DNA from: DRQF01 sp964559135
Lineage (GTDB): Bacteria; Planctomycetota; GCA-002687715; DRQF01
Assembly: GCA_964559135.1 (NCBI GenBank)
Contig: CAZLGG010000055.1
Coordinates: 1-25,950, forward strand
Direction of reading: 5' to 3'
Length of the DNA stretch: 25,950 bases
The notes beneath the pieces are model-generated. The model worked only from the letters and a program-made list of their open reading frames with translations. It did no database searches and was not told the DNA's origin. Positions 1 to 7,176 of the stretch are shown here, one piece after another. Position numbers and translations under genes: made by a program. Every line of letters starts with the position of its first letter. Within the stretch, counting starts at the first letter, position 1.

Positions 1-2
1 GC

Positions 3-887
3 GCGCCGGGGTCGTCCATGGGAGCGCCCTCAGCGGGACGGGTGGTCATCCAGTCTGGAGCCGACCTTTCCATCATCCGCGACCTTCTCGGGCACAATAG
101 CGGCGCATTGTTCGGGCTGTCGCTTGCCGATTCGGGGGATTTTGACGGAGACGGTGTTTGTGACTTGGCGGTTGGGACGGGGGCCAACGCGAATCAGCTC
201 GGCCTCACTGGTTACGTGGAGATCTATTCCGGAGTAAGCCTTCATCGTCTGGCGCGCATCCCGTCCCCGGTCGTGGACAACGGTTTCGGTTGGTCGATGG
301 CATTCGTCGGAGACCTGAATGGCGATGGCCGGGACGAGCTGGCGATTGGCGCGCCTTTCCAACCGAATGGCGCCATGCCATTCGCCGGCGCGGTCTACGT
401 CGTGAGTGGGTTGACGACGCCCCCGTGTGCCGTGGGCGGGGTGGGGCTGCCGAGTTCGGGGCCGGAGGCGGTCTTGACGATCAACGGATCGCCGGGGCCC
501 GGAGCTCACCGGGTGCCGGTGGGGATCGGTCAGCCCTTCAGCATCGCGATGGCCCAACCCTCGACGCTGGGCGCTCCCGCCAAGTTTTCGATCTTCGGAG
601 CGGTGGGCCTGCCGTCCTCGGCGACGGTGTATCCCACGTTGCTCGGGAACTTCTGTCTCGTGCCCCAACCCGCGGCGCCCGCGAACCCCTTGCTCTTTCA
701 TCTCGCGGACAGCCTGGGATTCGGAAGTCCCCTCATCGCCACCTCGCCCGCCCCGTGGGCGGTGGGGGTGCCGTCGGGTCTGCCCTTCCCGGGGTTCATC
801 ACCTTCCAGGGGGTCGTCGAACACATCCCAGGTGCTCCCCCGGGCAACCTGGCCATCACCAACGCGGTGATCTTGGACGTGCAGTAG
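3..887 (+). CDS. FG-GAP repeat (integrin-alpha-like beta-propeller) protein, 5' end outside the window
   Basis: The reading frame is open from the first bases, so the N-terminus lies upstream. The visible part starts with FG-GAP blades. Two calcium-loop motifs are clear, DFDGDGVCDLAVG and DLNGDGRDELAIGAP, each followed by a GYVEIYSG- or GAVYVVSG-type strand. FG-GAP blades fold into seven-bladed extracellular propellers. After the last blade (near base 415) comes a Pro/Gly/Ala-rich module of about 155 residues ending in NLAITNAVILDVQ. I believe modules of this kind recur at the C-termini of planctomycete surface proteins and may act in sorting or anchoring; that is inference. The two 3'-end remnants downstream match exactly this module, which shows it is duplicated locally. 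The protein is probably exported, but no signal peptide is visible because the start is missing. Confidence 0.88.
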   Translation, partial: APGSSMGAPSAGRVVIQSGADLSIIRDLLGHNSGALFGLSLADSGDFDGDGVCDLAVGTGANANQLGLTGYVEIYSGVSLHRLARIPSPVVDNGFGWSMAFVGDLNGDGRDELAIGAPFQPNGAMPFAGAVYVVSGLTTPPCAVGGVGLPSSGPEAVLTINGSPGPGAHRVPVGIGQPFSIAMAQPSTLGAPAKFSIFGAVGLPSSATVYPTLLGNFCLVPQPAAPANPLLFHLADSLGFGSPLIATSPAPWAVGVPSGLPFPGFITFQGVVEHIPGAPPGNLAITNAVILDVQ

Positions 888-896
888 CACGTTTGC

Positions 897-1048
897 CGTC
901 CCGCGCGTGCTACGGCTGGGGAGGAAGCGTTCGGAGCCTCTTTGACGTTCAGGTTTTTCTCTCACGGAGGCACGGAGCCGCAGAGAAGGCGGTGGGGATC
1001 GTAGGCTGCTCGAACCGTGCCGCTCCGTGCCTCTGAGCCTCCGTGAGA
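897..1048. repeat. Intergenic repeat copy 1: direct repeat with inverted-repeat ends
   Basis: Bases 897-970 recur at 1995-2068 with one mismatch (base 905 versus 2003); 906-970 is a perfect 65-bp match. Inside it, the 27-bp core 944-970 also occurs at 1913-1939. The unit is an inverted repeat as well: TCTCACGGAGG at 960-970 is exactly complementary to CCTCCGTGAGA at 1038-1048, and a second CACGGAGC/GCTCCGTG pair lies further inside. Similar CACGGAGGCACGGAG-type intergenic repeats are common in environmental bacterial genomes; the function is unknown to me. The unit starts 10 bases after the stop codon of the FG-GAP gene, so a transcript could fold it as a 3' hairpin. Confidence 0.85.
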
Positions 1049-1057
1049 TACCGTCTT

Positions 1058-1176
1058 CCATGGGGTGGGGGCGCGGTCGGGTCTGCCCTTAACGGGATTC
1101 ATCACCTTCCAGGGGGGCGTCGAACGCATTCCAGGTGCTCCCGCAGGTCCACCGCGCCATGTTCTTCACGCCGTGA
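1058..1176 (+). pseudogene. Remnant of the FG-GAP protein's C-terminal module
   Basis: This stretch is a diverged copy of about 766-875 in the gene upstream. The readable peptide around GFITFQGGVERIPGAPAG matches GFITFQGVVEHIPGAPPG of the intact gene, followed by a weaker match (HAVI against NAVI). Similarity then fades just before the DUF2442 gene. There is no start codon, signal sequence or propeller, so it is a gene fragment. An open frame runs from it into DUF2442 (ATG at 1065), but the ribosome-binding site at 1203-1207 argues that DUF2442 starts independently. Confidence 0.75.
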
Positions 1177-1186
1177 TTCCCAGCGG

Positions 1187-1195
1187 TGTTATCAT
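1187..1195 (+). promoter_or_regulatory. Possible extended -10 promoter for the DUF2442-DUF4160 pair
   Basis: TGTTATCAT fits the extended -10 pattern (TG, one base, then TATCAT). No good -35 box is visible 17 bases upstream. Transcription would begin near 1202, only about a dozen bases before the ATG at 1215, which leaves the Shine-Dalgarno at the very 5' end. This is a weak call. Confidence 0.3.
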
Positions 1196-1214
1196 GCGTG
1201 CTGGAGGACGCGAT

Positions 1215-1499
1215 ATGCCCAGGTCCGTCGAAGTCAAAGCCCTTTCGGGTTTCCGCTTGTGGTTACGCTACGATGATGGCGCGGAAGGAGAAATCGATGT
1301 CTCGGACCTTGCGGGGCGAGGGGTGTTCGCCGCATGGAACGATGAGGCATTTTTTCAAACTGTGCACATAGCGCCTCATGGAGCCATTGCATGGGGTGAC
1401 GACATCGAACTCTGTCCCGACGCCATGTACCTGCGCCTGACCGGCAAACGGCCCGACGAATTCTTGCGAGCCCCCGACAAGACCGGGGTCGATGCCTGA
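1215..1499 (+). CDS. DUF2442 domain protein, possible antitoxin-like partner
   Basis: The 94-residue protein starts MPRSVEVKALSGFRLWLRY and contains the EGEIDVSDL and DDIELCPDAMYLRLTG segments typical of DUF2442. That family consists of small proteins (about 80-100 residues) often paired with DUF4160. I chose ATG 1215 because GGAGG at 1203-1207 sits seven bases upstream; the frame is also open to ATG 1194 and ATG 1065, but the latter lies in the gene remnant. The gene overlaps the DUF4160 start by eight bases, so the two are probably co-translated. The usual proposal is that such pairs are toxin-antitoxin modules. That is inferred from context across genomes, and nothing in the sequence proves toxicity. 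It is flanked on both sides by pieces of a broken gene copy, which suggests insertion. Confidence 0.85.
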   Translation: MPRSVEVKALSGFRLWLRYDDGAEGEIDVSDLAGRGVFAAWNDEAFFQTVHIAPHGAIAWGDDIELCPDAMYLRLTGKRPDEFLRAPDKTGVDA

Positions 1500-1752
1500 G
1501 ATCAGTCGATTCTACGGAATCGTGATCCGGATGTACTTCAGCGATCACAACCCTCCTCATTTTCATGCCTTCTACTCGGGGGACGAAGCGGTCATCGACA
1601 TCCAAACGTTGGCAGTCCTTTCGGGGCGCCTCCCGGGGCGTGCGTTGGGGCTCGTCGTGGAATGGGGATTGTTGCACTCCGATGAGCTTCGTGATCTGTG
1701 GAAGAAGGCTCGAGACGCTCATGAGCTCCATAGGATCGACCCGCTGCCATGA
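1492..1752 (+). CDS. DUF4160 domain protein, possible toxin-like partner
   Basis: The 86-residue product has the family hallmarks in order: MPEISRFYGIVIRMY at the start, then DHNPPHFHAFYSGDEAVIDI with the conserved PPHFHA motif, then SGRLPGRALGLVVEWGLLH near the C-terminus. The length is usual for DUF4160. The ATG at 1492 lies inside the last codons of the DUF2442 gene (ATGCCTGA, overlapping the TGA at 1497-1499). In many genomes DUF4160 precedes DUF2442; here the order is reversed. The histidine-rich PPHFHA motif could bind metal or act in catalysis, but no activity is established to my knowledge. Confidence 0.9.
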   Translation: MPEISRFYGIVIRMYFSDHNPPHFHAFYSGDEAVIDIQTLAVLSGRLPGRALGLVVEWGLLHSDELRDLWKKARDAHELHRIDPLP

Positions 1753-1806
1753 CGAGCCCCTCCCTTGCGACGCGATGAATTCGACTTCCAAGGTCTCATC
1801 GAGGAC

Positions 1807-1869
1807 ATGGCCGTTCCCTTCCCGATCCACCTCGCCATCACCAACACGGTGATTCTGGACGTGAGGTAG
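1807..1869 (+). pseudogene. Second remnant of the FG-GAP protein's 3' end
   Basis: The peptide MAVPFPIHLAITNTVILDVR ends in a TAG and matches the final residues of the intact upstream gene (LAITNAVILDVQ); 33 of the last 39 bases are identical. The preceding VPFP fits the LPFP found 22 codons earlier in the intact gene, so this copy appears to have an internal deletion. It is not expected to make a functional protein. With the remnant at 1058-1176 it brackets the DUF2442-DUF4160 pair. Confidence 0.72.
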
Positions 1870-1912
1870 CTCCCATGGGCGAGGCGGGCCGGCGAGCGCC
1901 TGGACCTTCCTC

Positions 1913-1962
1913 GACGTTCAGGTTTTTCTCTCACGGAGGCACGGAGGCACGGAGCCGCGGAG
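1913..1962. repeat. Intergenic repeat copy 2 (left half only)
   Basis: Bases 1913-1939 carry the 27-bp core found at 944-970 and 2042-2068. The core is followed by a tandem GGCACGGA duplication and then GCCGCGGAG. No matching right arm (CTCCGTGAGA) follows before copy 3 begins, so this copy is truncated. It starts 44 bases after the stop codon of the second gene remnant, similar to copy 1 behind the intact gene. Confidence 0.8.
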
Positions 1963-1994
1963 ATGTCCCTTCTTTCCTGGAGTCGGGACGTCCC

Positions 1995-2157
1995 CGTCCC
2001 GCCCGTGCTACGGCTGGGGAGGAAGCGTTCGGAGCCTCTTTGACGTTCAGGTTTTTCTCTCACGGAGGTACAAAGCCGCGGAGAAGAAGGGGACGGGGCG
2101 TGCGTCGCACGGGTCCTCATGCCCGAGGAATCTCCGTGTCTTGGCGTCTCCGTGAGA
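1995..2157. repeat. Intergenic repeat copy 3: direct repeat with inverted-repeat ends
   Basis: Bases 1995-2068 match 897-970 with one mismatch. TCTCACGGAG at 2058-2067 is exactly complementary to CTCCGTGAGA at 2148-2157, with a second CTCCGTG at 2132-2138 inside the right arm. The roughly 80-base interior differs from that of copy 1, so ends and flank are conserved but cores are not. The remaining bases up to the promoter at 2240 show nothing else recognisable. Confidence 0.83.
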
Positions 2158-2239
2158 TGTTGCCTTCTCTGGGGCGCAGAGCTTGGCTTGGCACGATGAA
2201 GCCTTCTTCCATGGAGCCGGGACGTCGCGAGGGGGAGGA

Positions 2240-2268
2240 GTGACAGGGGCCGTCGATTCGGAGATAAT
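2240..2268 (+). promoter_or_regulatory. Sigma70-like promoter for the eight-gene operon
   Basis: The -35 box GTGACA (2240-2245) and the -10 box GATAAT (2263-2268) are separated by exactly 17 bases, each one mismatch from consensus. Transcription would start near 2275, giving a leader of about 80 bases before the first gene at 2355. No other promoter of similar quality was seen up to base 18739, and every downstream junction overlaps, so this site may drive the whole operon. Confidence 0.6.
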
Positions 2269-2310
2269 CGGGCTCTTCATTGAACGACCGGTCTTGTTCC
2301 GGCGTCCAAG

Positions 2311-2330
2311 AGGGTGTCACCGTACACCCT
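2311..2330 (+). promoter_or_regulatory. Leader hairpin upstream of the operon's first gene
   Basis: AGGGTGT (2311-2317) and ACACCCT (2324-2330) are perfect complements around a six-base loop. In the mRNA this would form a seven-pair stem ending 12 bases before the Shine-Dalgarno GAGGA at 2343-2347. No U-run follows, so it is not a classic terminator. It could be a protein-binding site, an RNA-stability element or chance. Confidence 0.4.
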
Positions 2331-2354
2331 GGTCCCGCCTCCGAGGACACCTCC

Positions 2355-4661
2355 ATGAACCCATTGCGACTCCGATGGATGATTCTGCTCCTGGTTTGCA
2401 CCCTCGTGCCGTGCCTCACGGCTCAAGACGGCGCCGGTCATCTGGCGGTCCAGGTCGTGGGGGGGCGACTGCTCGTACGGTGCGACCTGGCCACCGAAAG
2501 TCGTCGCATCCCCGTGAATCTGGCGGTGGAATTCGAGAACCCGGCGAGCCTTCAGCTCCATCGCGGCGCCTTTCAGGGTTTGAGGGCCCGACCGGGAGAC
2601 TCGGTCGAGGCCATTTTCCCAGGCTTCAAGATCCAGGGGATTGCGACGGAGCCGGGAGACGATGCGGCCCTGTCCGCGTTCACGGCCCGGTGGTCGCCCC
2701 AGATGGGCGAAGTGGCGTTGGTGGGGGTGATCGGTTGGGGTCTTCTTCGCCGCTACCAGCCCACCTTGGATCTCGCCGAGGGGTTTCTTCACCTGAATCC
2801 GCCCCGCCCCAAGGACGAGCCCTCGAAGGCGGGGGTCGAGGCGGAACAGGTCTCCCTCGACGTCACCCGGGGAGGTCTCTGGTTTCCGGTCGAAACACCC
2901 GCGGGCGGTCTCGGGATGATGCAGCTCGCCACGGGTGCTTTCGATACGGTGCTCGATGAGGACCTGTGCAAGGAATGGCAGCATCCGGCGGGCGACGTGG
3001 AATCCCTGGAACTGGGAGCCATCGATTTCGCCCGCTACGTGGCCTTTCGTCCCGCCCTGGTCTCCGCGTTTCACCGCGACACCGCGATCGGCCGCACGGG
3101 GATCAACCTGTTGCAGCATTTCCGGGTGGACGTGGACCCCATCAACCGCATCCTTCGCTGGACGGAGACCCGACCGGCCCGGTTTCCCGAGGACGACCGC
3201 GCCTATTTTCGCGCCATGGTCACCGGCCAAGCCGACCCCATCGAGGCGTGGTTGACGAAGCATCCCAAGAGCCGTCTGGCGGAAGAGGCCTCCGACCTTC
3301 TCCTTGCCCGGCGTCTGGCCGATCCCGCCACGAAGCCGGACCTGCTGCAACGCGCCGTGCGGCGAGCTGTGGAGACGCGTCCGGAAGAGCTCCGGGCGAC
3401 GACGGCGCTTCAACTCATGGATGAACTTGCCAAGGCGGACCGCGGCAAGGCCGTGGTGTGGGCCGGGGAGGAGGGCATCCGGTTCGGTCGGAAGGACCGG
3501 GATTCCAACGCCGTTCACAAGATTCACGCGCGCCTGGGGGCGCGGCTTTTGGAATCCGGCGAACGCCGCGAGGCTTGGCGTCATCTTCTTTCCGCCGCGT
3601 TCGGGATGAAGGATGACGGTCCCGTCAATCTCAATCTGGCGAAGTTCTACGAGAAGGACGGGAAACTCGCCCGCGCTTTCGCCCGCTACGTCTACGCCCT
3701 CATCAAACCCGAGACCGGGGCGGAGGCCATCAAGGGGTTGGAACGCGTCCAGAAGAGAATGAGTCCCGGTGAATCCCTCTCCATCGACGTCCTCGAGAAA
3801 CTCGTGGCGGGGAAGGTTCCGGGATTCGGCGTGGGGAACAAATTCCGTCCCACGAAGGAGAACAGTGCGAATCGGTGCGTCCTCGCGATGCTCTTCACCG
3901 GGGCACACTGTCCGCCCTGCCTCGGAGCAGACCTCGCTTTCGATGGCATCCTCAGCCACTTCCCCTCGAAATGGGTGACGGTGTTGGAATACCACCTTCC
4001 CATTCCCCGTCCGGAACCCCTCGTGAACGAAGCGGCGCTTCGACAATTCGAGTTCATGGGTTTCAACGGGACGCCCGTGGCGGTCTTCGACGGCGTCGAG
4101 ACGATCTCCGGCGGTGGCGCCGAGGACAAAAAGGAAGAGATCTGGCTGAAGTACAAGGAGAAACTCCTCGCGAGGTTGAAGGTTCCGGCGAAGCACGAGA
4201 TCGAGGCGGACCTCGCGATCAGGGACGGCCTCGTCCGCGGCAAAATCCGGGTGAAGGGCCCCGCGGTCTCCGGAGCCCGCCTGCATGCACTCATCGTCGA
4301 GAAGGGGGTGCTCTTTCCCGGTGGCAACAAGGTGGTCATCCATCATGCCGTCGTGCGGGGCAGCGTGTTCGCCGGCCCCTCCGGCGTGGCCTTCCGACCG
4401 GATGGGGACGAAAGGTTTCAGACGTCCTTCGAAAAAAGCCTGAGCACGGTGCGAAGGGATCTGGAAGATGTGCTGGACCAGATCGAAGCCGATAGCGGAG
4501 TGACCTTCGGCATGCGGCCGACCCGCCTCGACCCGGAGCAGCTGAGCCTCGTCGTTTTCCTCCAGGCTCCGTCCGGTGAGATCCTGCAGGCCCTCCAGGT
4601 CAGTCCCGTCGCGGACGAGGACCCCCTGGAAGGCCTTCCCAAGGAGACCAAGAACCGATGA
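2355..4661 (+). CDS. Exported degenerate retropepsin-like / thioredoxin-fold protein
   Basis: The 768-residue protein begins with a signal peptide (residues 1-23, MNPLRLRW, hydrophobic core, then LTAQ). ATG 2355 is preceded by GAGGA at seven bases; a TTG at 2280 would add 25 residues ahead of the signal. Residues about 25-285 look like two retropepsin-type lobes: each has the late GxxLLxxxxxxLD pattern (GWGLLRRYQPTLD; GINLLQHFRVDVD). The catalytic Asp-Thr-Gly is lost: lobe two reads ATGAFDTVL (A192 where Asp is expected). A helical, TPR-like middle follows. A thioredoxin fold contains C519-P-P-C522 and a candidate cis-proline T573-P574. A beta-rich tail resembles Omp28-like extensions. It probably acts in the periplasm as a thiol-disulfide or binding protein. 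It leads the MoxR operon, overlapping the next gene by four bases. Confidence 0.8.
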   Translation: MNPLRLRWMILLLVCTLVPCLTAQDGAGHLAVQVVGGRLLVRCDLATESRRIPVNLAVEFENPASLQLHRGAFQGLRARPGDSVEAIFPGFKIQGIATEPGDDAALSAFTARWSPQMGEVALVGVIGWGLLRRYQPTLDLAEGFLHLNPPRPKDEPSKAGVEAEQVSLDVTRGGLWFPVETPAGGLGMMQLATGAFDTVLDEDLCKEWQHPAGDVESLELGAIDFARYVAFRPALVSAFHRDTAIGRTGINLLQHFRVDVDPINRILRWTETRPARFPEDDRAYFRAMVTGQADPIEAWLTKHPKSRLAEEASDLLLARRLADPATKPDLLQRAVRRAVETRPEELRATTALQLMDELAKADRGKAVVWAGEEGIRFGRKDRDSNAVHKIHARLGARLLESGERREAWRHLLSAAFGMKDDGPVNLNLAKFYEKDGKLARAFARYVYALIKPETGAEAIKGLERVQKRMSPGESLSIDVLEKLVAGKVPGFGVGNKFRPTKENSANRCVLAMLFTGAHCPPCLGADLAFDGILSHFPSKWVTVLEYHLPIPRPEPLVNEAALRQFEFMGFNGTPVAVFDGVETISGGGAEDKKEEIWLKYKEKLLARLKVPAKHEIEADLAIRDGLVRGKIRVKGPAVSGARLHALIVEKGVLFPGGNKVVIHHAVVRGSVFAGPSGVAFRPDGDERFQTSFEKSLSTVRRDLEDVLDQIEADSGVTFGMRPTRLDPEQLSLVVFLQAPSGEILQALQVSPVADEDPLEGLPKETKNR

Positions 4662-6160
4662 TGCGTCGCCGCAAGCTGGAACGTGAGCGCCGCCAAGCGC
4701 TGAGAGCCGACCTCCACGACGTCGCGCTGCGCGGCCGCCGCCACGTGCGTCGTCGGCGGGTCATGGAAGCGTTTCCCGCGGCCCTGGAATGGGCGTTCCC
4801 TCTGCTGTTCGTCTCCGCGGGAGGCGTCCTCGCGTTTCGGGCCCTCCTCTGGATGTCCGGTGCGGCGGCGCCCTTCGCCCCCGGGTTGCTCCTTCTCGTG
4901 ATGCTCTTGCCCTACGCCCTGGCCGTCACGGTGCGCGTGCTGAAGGACGTCTTCCTCACGGTGGAGGACGCGGATGCCTTCGGTGTCATCGATCGCGAGC
5001 TCGGCCTGAAGGATCGCATGGCGGCGGCCGCCGATTTCCTCGAGCGCGACGCCACCTCGCCCTTCATGGAGGCCGCCATCGAAGATGCCCGGTGCAGGTT
5101 GGACGTGGCCCTTCACGGAGAACTCTCCGCGCCCCAACCCGTGGTCAGCATGCACTCCCGCACCTGGGGCTGGGCCGTGGGCGCCGCTGCGCTCCTGGGA
5201 TTGGCCTTTCTCATCCCCGCGGGTTCGGGGGGGGAGAAGAGGCCCGCGGCGTCCTCCGTGCGCGGCGTCGCCTCCCGCCCGCCGACGCGGGAGGAGAACG
5301 AACGGGGTGCCTCGGACAAGCCTTTGGCCACGGAGGAAGAGTCGCCGCGGCCCGAGTCCCACACGCCGCCCATGCAGCGACCCTCCGAGGGGAAGGAGGC
5401 CTCGACCACCAACCCGGAGGGGAAACCTCGTCGCACCCGTGGACGCACGAAAAGTGGCGAAGCCGCGCGAGCCGGAGCACCGACGGGCGGTGCCGAAGCG
5501 CGGGGAGAGCCGAGCGATCAGGGCCGGCCGGCCAAGGGAGCCGGAAAGCCCAAGACGCGGCGTCCGAAACGTCCCGGCGCGGAGAAGCCCGCGCGGCGCG
5601 CCAGGAAGAAGCGCGTCGAGGAACCGTCCGGCGCCACCATGGGGCAGGGCGCGTCCGGCGGCGCCCATCGCAATCCGGTTGCCAGCGAATGGAGCAGCAA
5701 GGACAAGGTGCCGCCCGGCGTGGATCAACCCGCCGACGAAGACGAGGACGTGGACGACGAGAGCGAGGCCGAGACGGCCCGCGGCGGTCTCCAGCCTCAC
5801 CTGAGAGACCGGCGTCCTCCCCCCAGCCGCGATCTCGGCATCGGTTTCGGCAATCAGGCCGGCGGCGATGGCCGCGGCGGCCCCGGTCAGCGGAAGAAAT
5901 CCCGAGGGACGGCTTCCCTCGTCCTGGGCGTGCCGATCCCCGACCACGTGAAGGGACAGGTGAATCCCGGCACCACGAAGATCACGCAGGAAAGAGTGGA
6001 ACCCCAGCCGGAAGACGCTCCCCGGTCCCGCGCCATGAAGCGAGATCCCCGCAAGGGCGCCGCGGCGGGCCGTTGGCGCCGACCATGGACTCCATGGACC
6101 GGTCGGTTGGTGAAGCGTTGGTTCGAATCCTTGAGATCCAAGAAGAAAGGACGTCCTTGA
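4658..6160 (+). CDS. DUF4175-like membrane protein with long low-complexity tail
   Basis: The 500-residue protein has a very basic N-terminus (Arg-rich residues 3-34) and then a hairpin of two membrane segments (about 45-66 and 75-93). A soluble piece contains DRELGLKDRMAAAADFLE (112-129), a motif I associate with DUF4175-like proteins beside MoxR genes in planctomycetes. A third membrane segment follows at about 169-188. Residues 190-410 are low-complexity, rich in Gly, Arg, Lys, Pro and Glu, and probably disordered. The C-terminus has a conserved-looking VPIPDHVKGQVNPGTTKITQERV-type segment and a basic end. ATG 4658 overlaps the previous stop (ATGATG, with TGA at 4659-4661), and AAGGAG lies at 4641-4646. 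It probably anchors or organises the vWA/MoxR complex; its biochemical activity is unknown. The family assignment is moderate, the topology better. Confidence 0.7.
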   Translation: MMRRRKLERERRQALRADLHDVALRGRRHVRRRRVMEAFPAALEWAFPLLFVSAGGVLAFRALLWMSGAAAPFAPGLLLLVMLLPYALAVTVRVLKDVFLTVEDADAFGVIDRELGLKDRMAAAADFLERDATSPFMEAAIEDARCRLDVALHGELSAPQPVVSMHSRTWGWAVGAAALLGLAFLIPAGSGGEKRPAASSVRGVASRPPTREENERGASDKPLATEEESPRPESHTPPMQRPSEGKEASTTNPEGKPRRTRGRTKSGEAARAGAPTGGAEARGEPSDQGRPAKGAGKPKTRRPKRPGAEKPARRARKKRVEEPSGATMGQGASGGAHRNPVASEWSSKDKVPPGVDQPADEDEDVDDESEAETARGGLQPHLRDRRPPPSRDLGIGFGNQAGGDGRGGPGQRKKSRGTASLVLGVPIPDHVKGQVNPGTTKITQERVEPQPEDAPRSRAMKRDPRKGAAAGRWRRPWTPWTGRLVKRWFESLRSKKKGRP

Positions 6161-7176
6161 TGAGTCGAGAACAGAGCACGGTCGCCGATGAGGCCGCGGC
6201 GGGATTCCGCGCGGTCCACGCGAAGATCAAAGAGCAGCTTCACCGCGCGGTGGTGGGGCAGGAGGCCGTCATCGACGGCGTTCTGACGGCCCTTCTGGCC
6301 GGTGGACACGTGCTGCTCGAGGGCGTCCCGGGTTTGGGCAAGACCTTGCTCGTCCGAAGCCTTGGTGAGGCGGTGGATCTGCCGTTTTCCCGCATCCAAT
6401 TCACGCCGGACATGATGCCCGCCGACATCCAGGGGACGAACGTTCTCGTGGAGACCGAGGGCGGAGGTCATGAATTGACCTTCCAGAAGGGGCCCCTCGT
6501 TGCGAACATCGTCCTTGCGGACGAGATCAACCGGGCCACGCCCAAGACTCAGTCGGCGCTCCTGGAAGCCATGCAAGAGAAGCAGATCACGGTGGGAAGG
6601 CGAACCCTCGAACTCACCGAGCCCTACTGCGTGATGGCCACTCAGAATCCGGTGGAGCAGGAGGGCACCTACCCCTTGCCGGAGGCCCAGCTCGACCGCT
6701 TCCTCATGAAACTGGTCGTGGGCTATCCGGAAGAGAGCGAGTACCACGAGATCCTCGACCTCACGACGGGCACCGAGGATGCCCGGGTGGAGGCCGTCAC
6801 GAACGGCGAGGAGATCATCGCCATGCGGCAGGTGGTGCGGAGCGTTCCGGTCCCTCGCGTCGTCCAGAGTCACGCCGTCCGCCTGGTGATGGGGACGCAG
6901 CCGGGAAGCCAATGGGCGCCCGCGGACGTGAACGAATTCGTTCTTCTGGGCTCGAGCCCGCGGGGCGCTCAAGGCTTGCTCTTGGCCTCCAAGGTGCGGG
7001 CCCTGCTGGACGGCCGTTTTGCCGTCTCCGCCGACGATGTCCGCGCTGTCGCGCCCGACGTGTTGCGACACCGCGTGATGGTGAACTTCCAGGGCCAGGC
7101 GGCCGGTACGGGTCCCGATGATGTGATCTCGTCCGTGTTGGCGGCCATCAAGCCCCCGGGGGGCGCCGCGGCATGA
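6160..7176 (+). CDS. MoxR-family AAA+ ATPase
   Basis: The 338-residue protein has Walker A GVPGLGKT (55-62), Walker B IVLADEIN (117-124), sensor 1 ATQNP (160-164) and the family segment YPLPEAQLDRF (171-181) with the likely arginine finger. A C-terminal helical lid follows. MoxR ATPases are hexameric chaperone-like enzymes that remodel or insert metal into partner proteins, usually ones with vWA domains; DUF58 and vWA genes follow directly here. The start ATG at 6160 shares its A with the preceding TGA; an upstream in-frame extension to 4789 is only open sequence in the shadow of the previous gene. All ATPase residues are intact, so it should be active. The substrate in this system is unknown. 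Confidence 0.96.
   Translation: MSREQSTVADEAAAGFRAVHAKIKEQLHRAVVGQEAVIDGVLTALLAGGHVLLEGVPGLGKTLLVRSLGEAVDLPFSRIQFTPDMMPADIQGTNVLVETEGGGHELTFQKGPLVANIVLADEINRATPKTQSALLEAMQEKQITVGRRTLELTEPYCVMATQNPVEQEGTYPLPEAQLDRFLMKLVVGYPEESEYHEILDLTTGTEDARVEAVTNGEEIIAMRQVVRSVPVPRVVQSHAVRLVMGTQPGSQWAPADVNEFVLLGSSPRGAQGLLLASKVRALLDGRFAVSADDVRAVAPDVLRHRVMVNFQGQAAGTGPDDVISSVLAAIKPPGGAAA

Noticed and set aside
897..2157. Repeats read as a CRISPR array
   Set aside because: There are only three cores, spaced about 970 and 130 bases apart, with no regular spacer length and no cas gene nearby.
2277..4346. 689-codon minus-strand open frame opposite the thioredoxin-fold gene
   Set aside because: The plus strand encodes a recognisable signal peptide and CPPC motif; the minus frame has no recognisable domain or ribosome-binding site.
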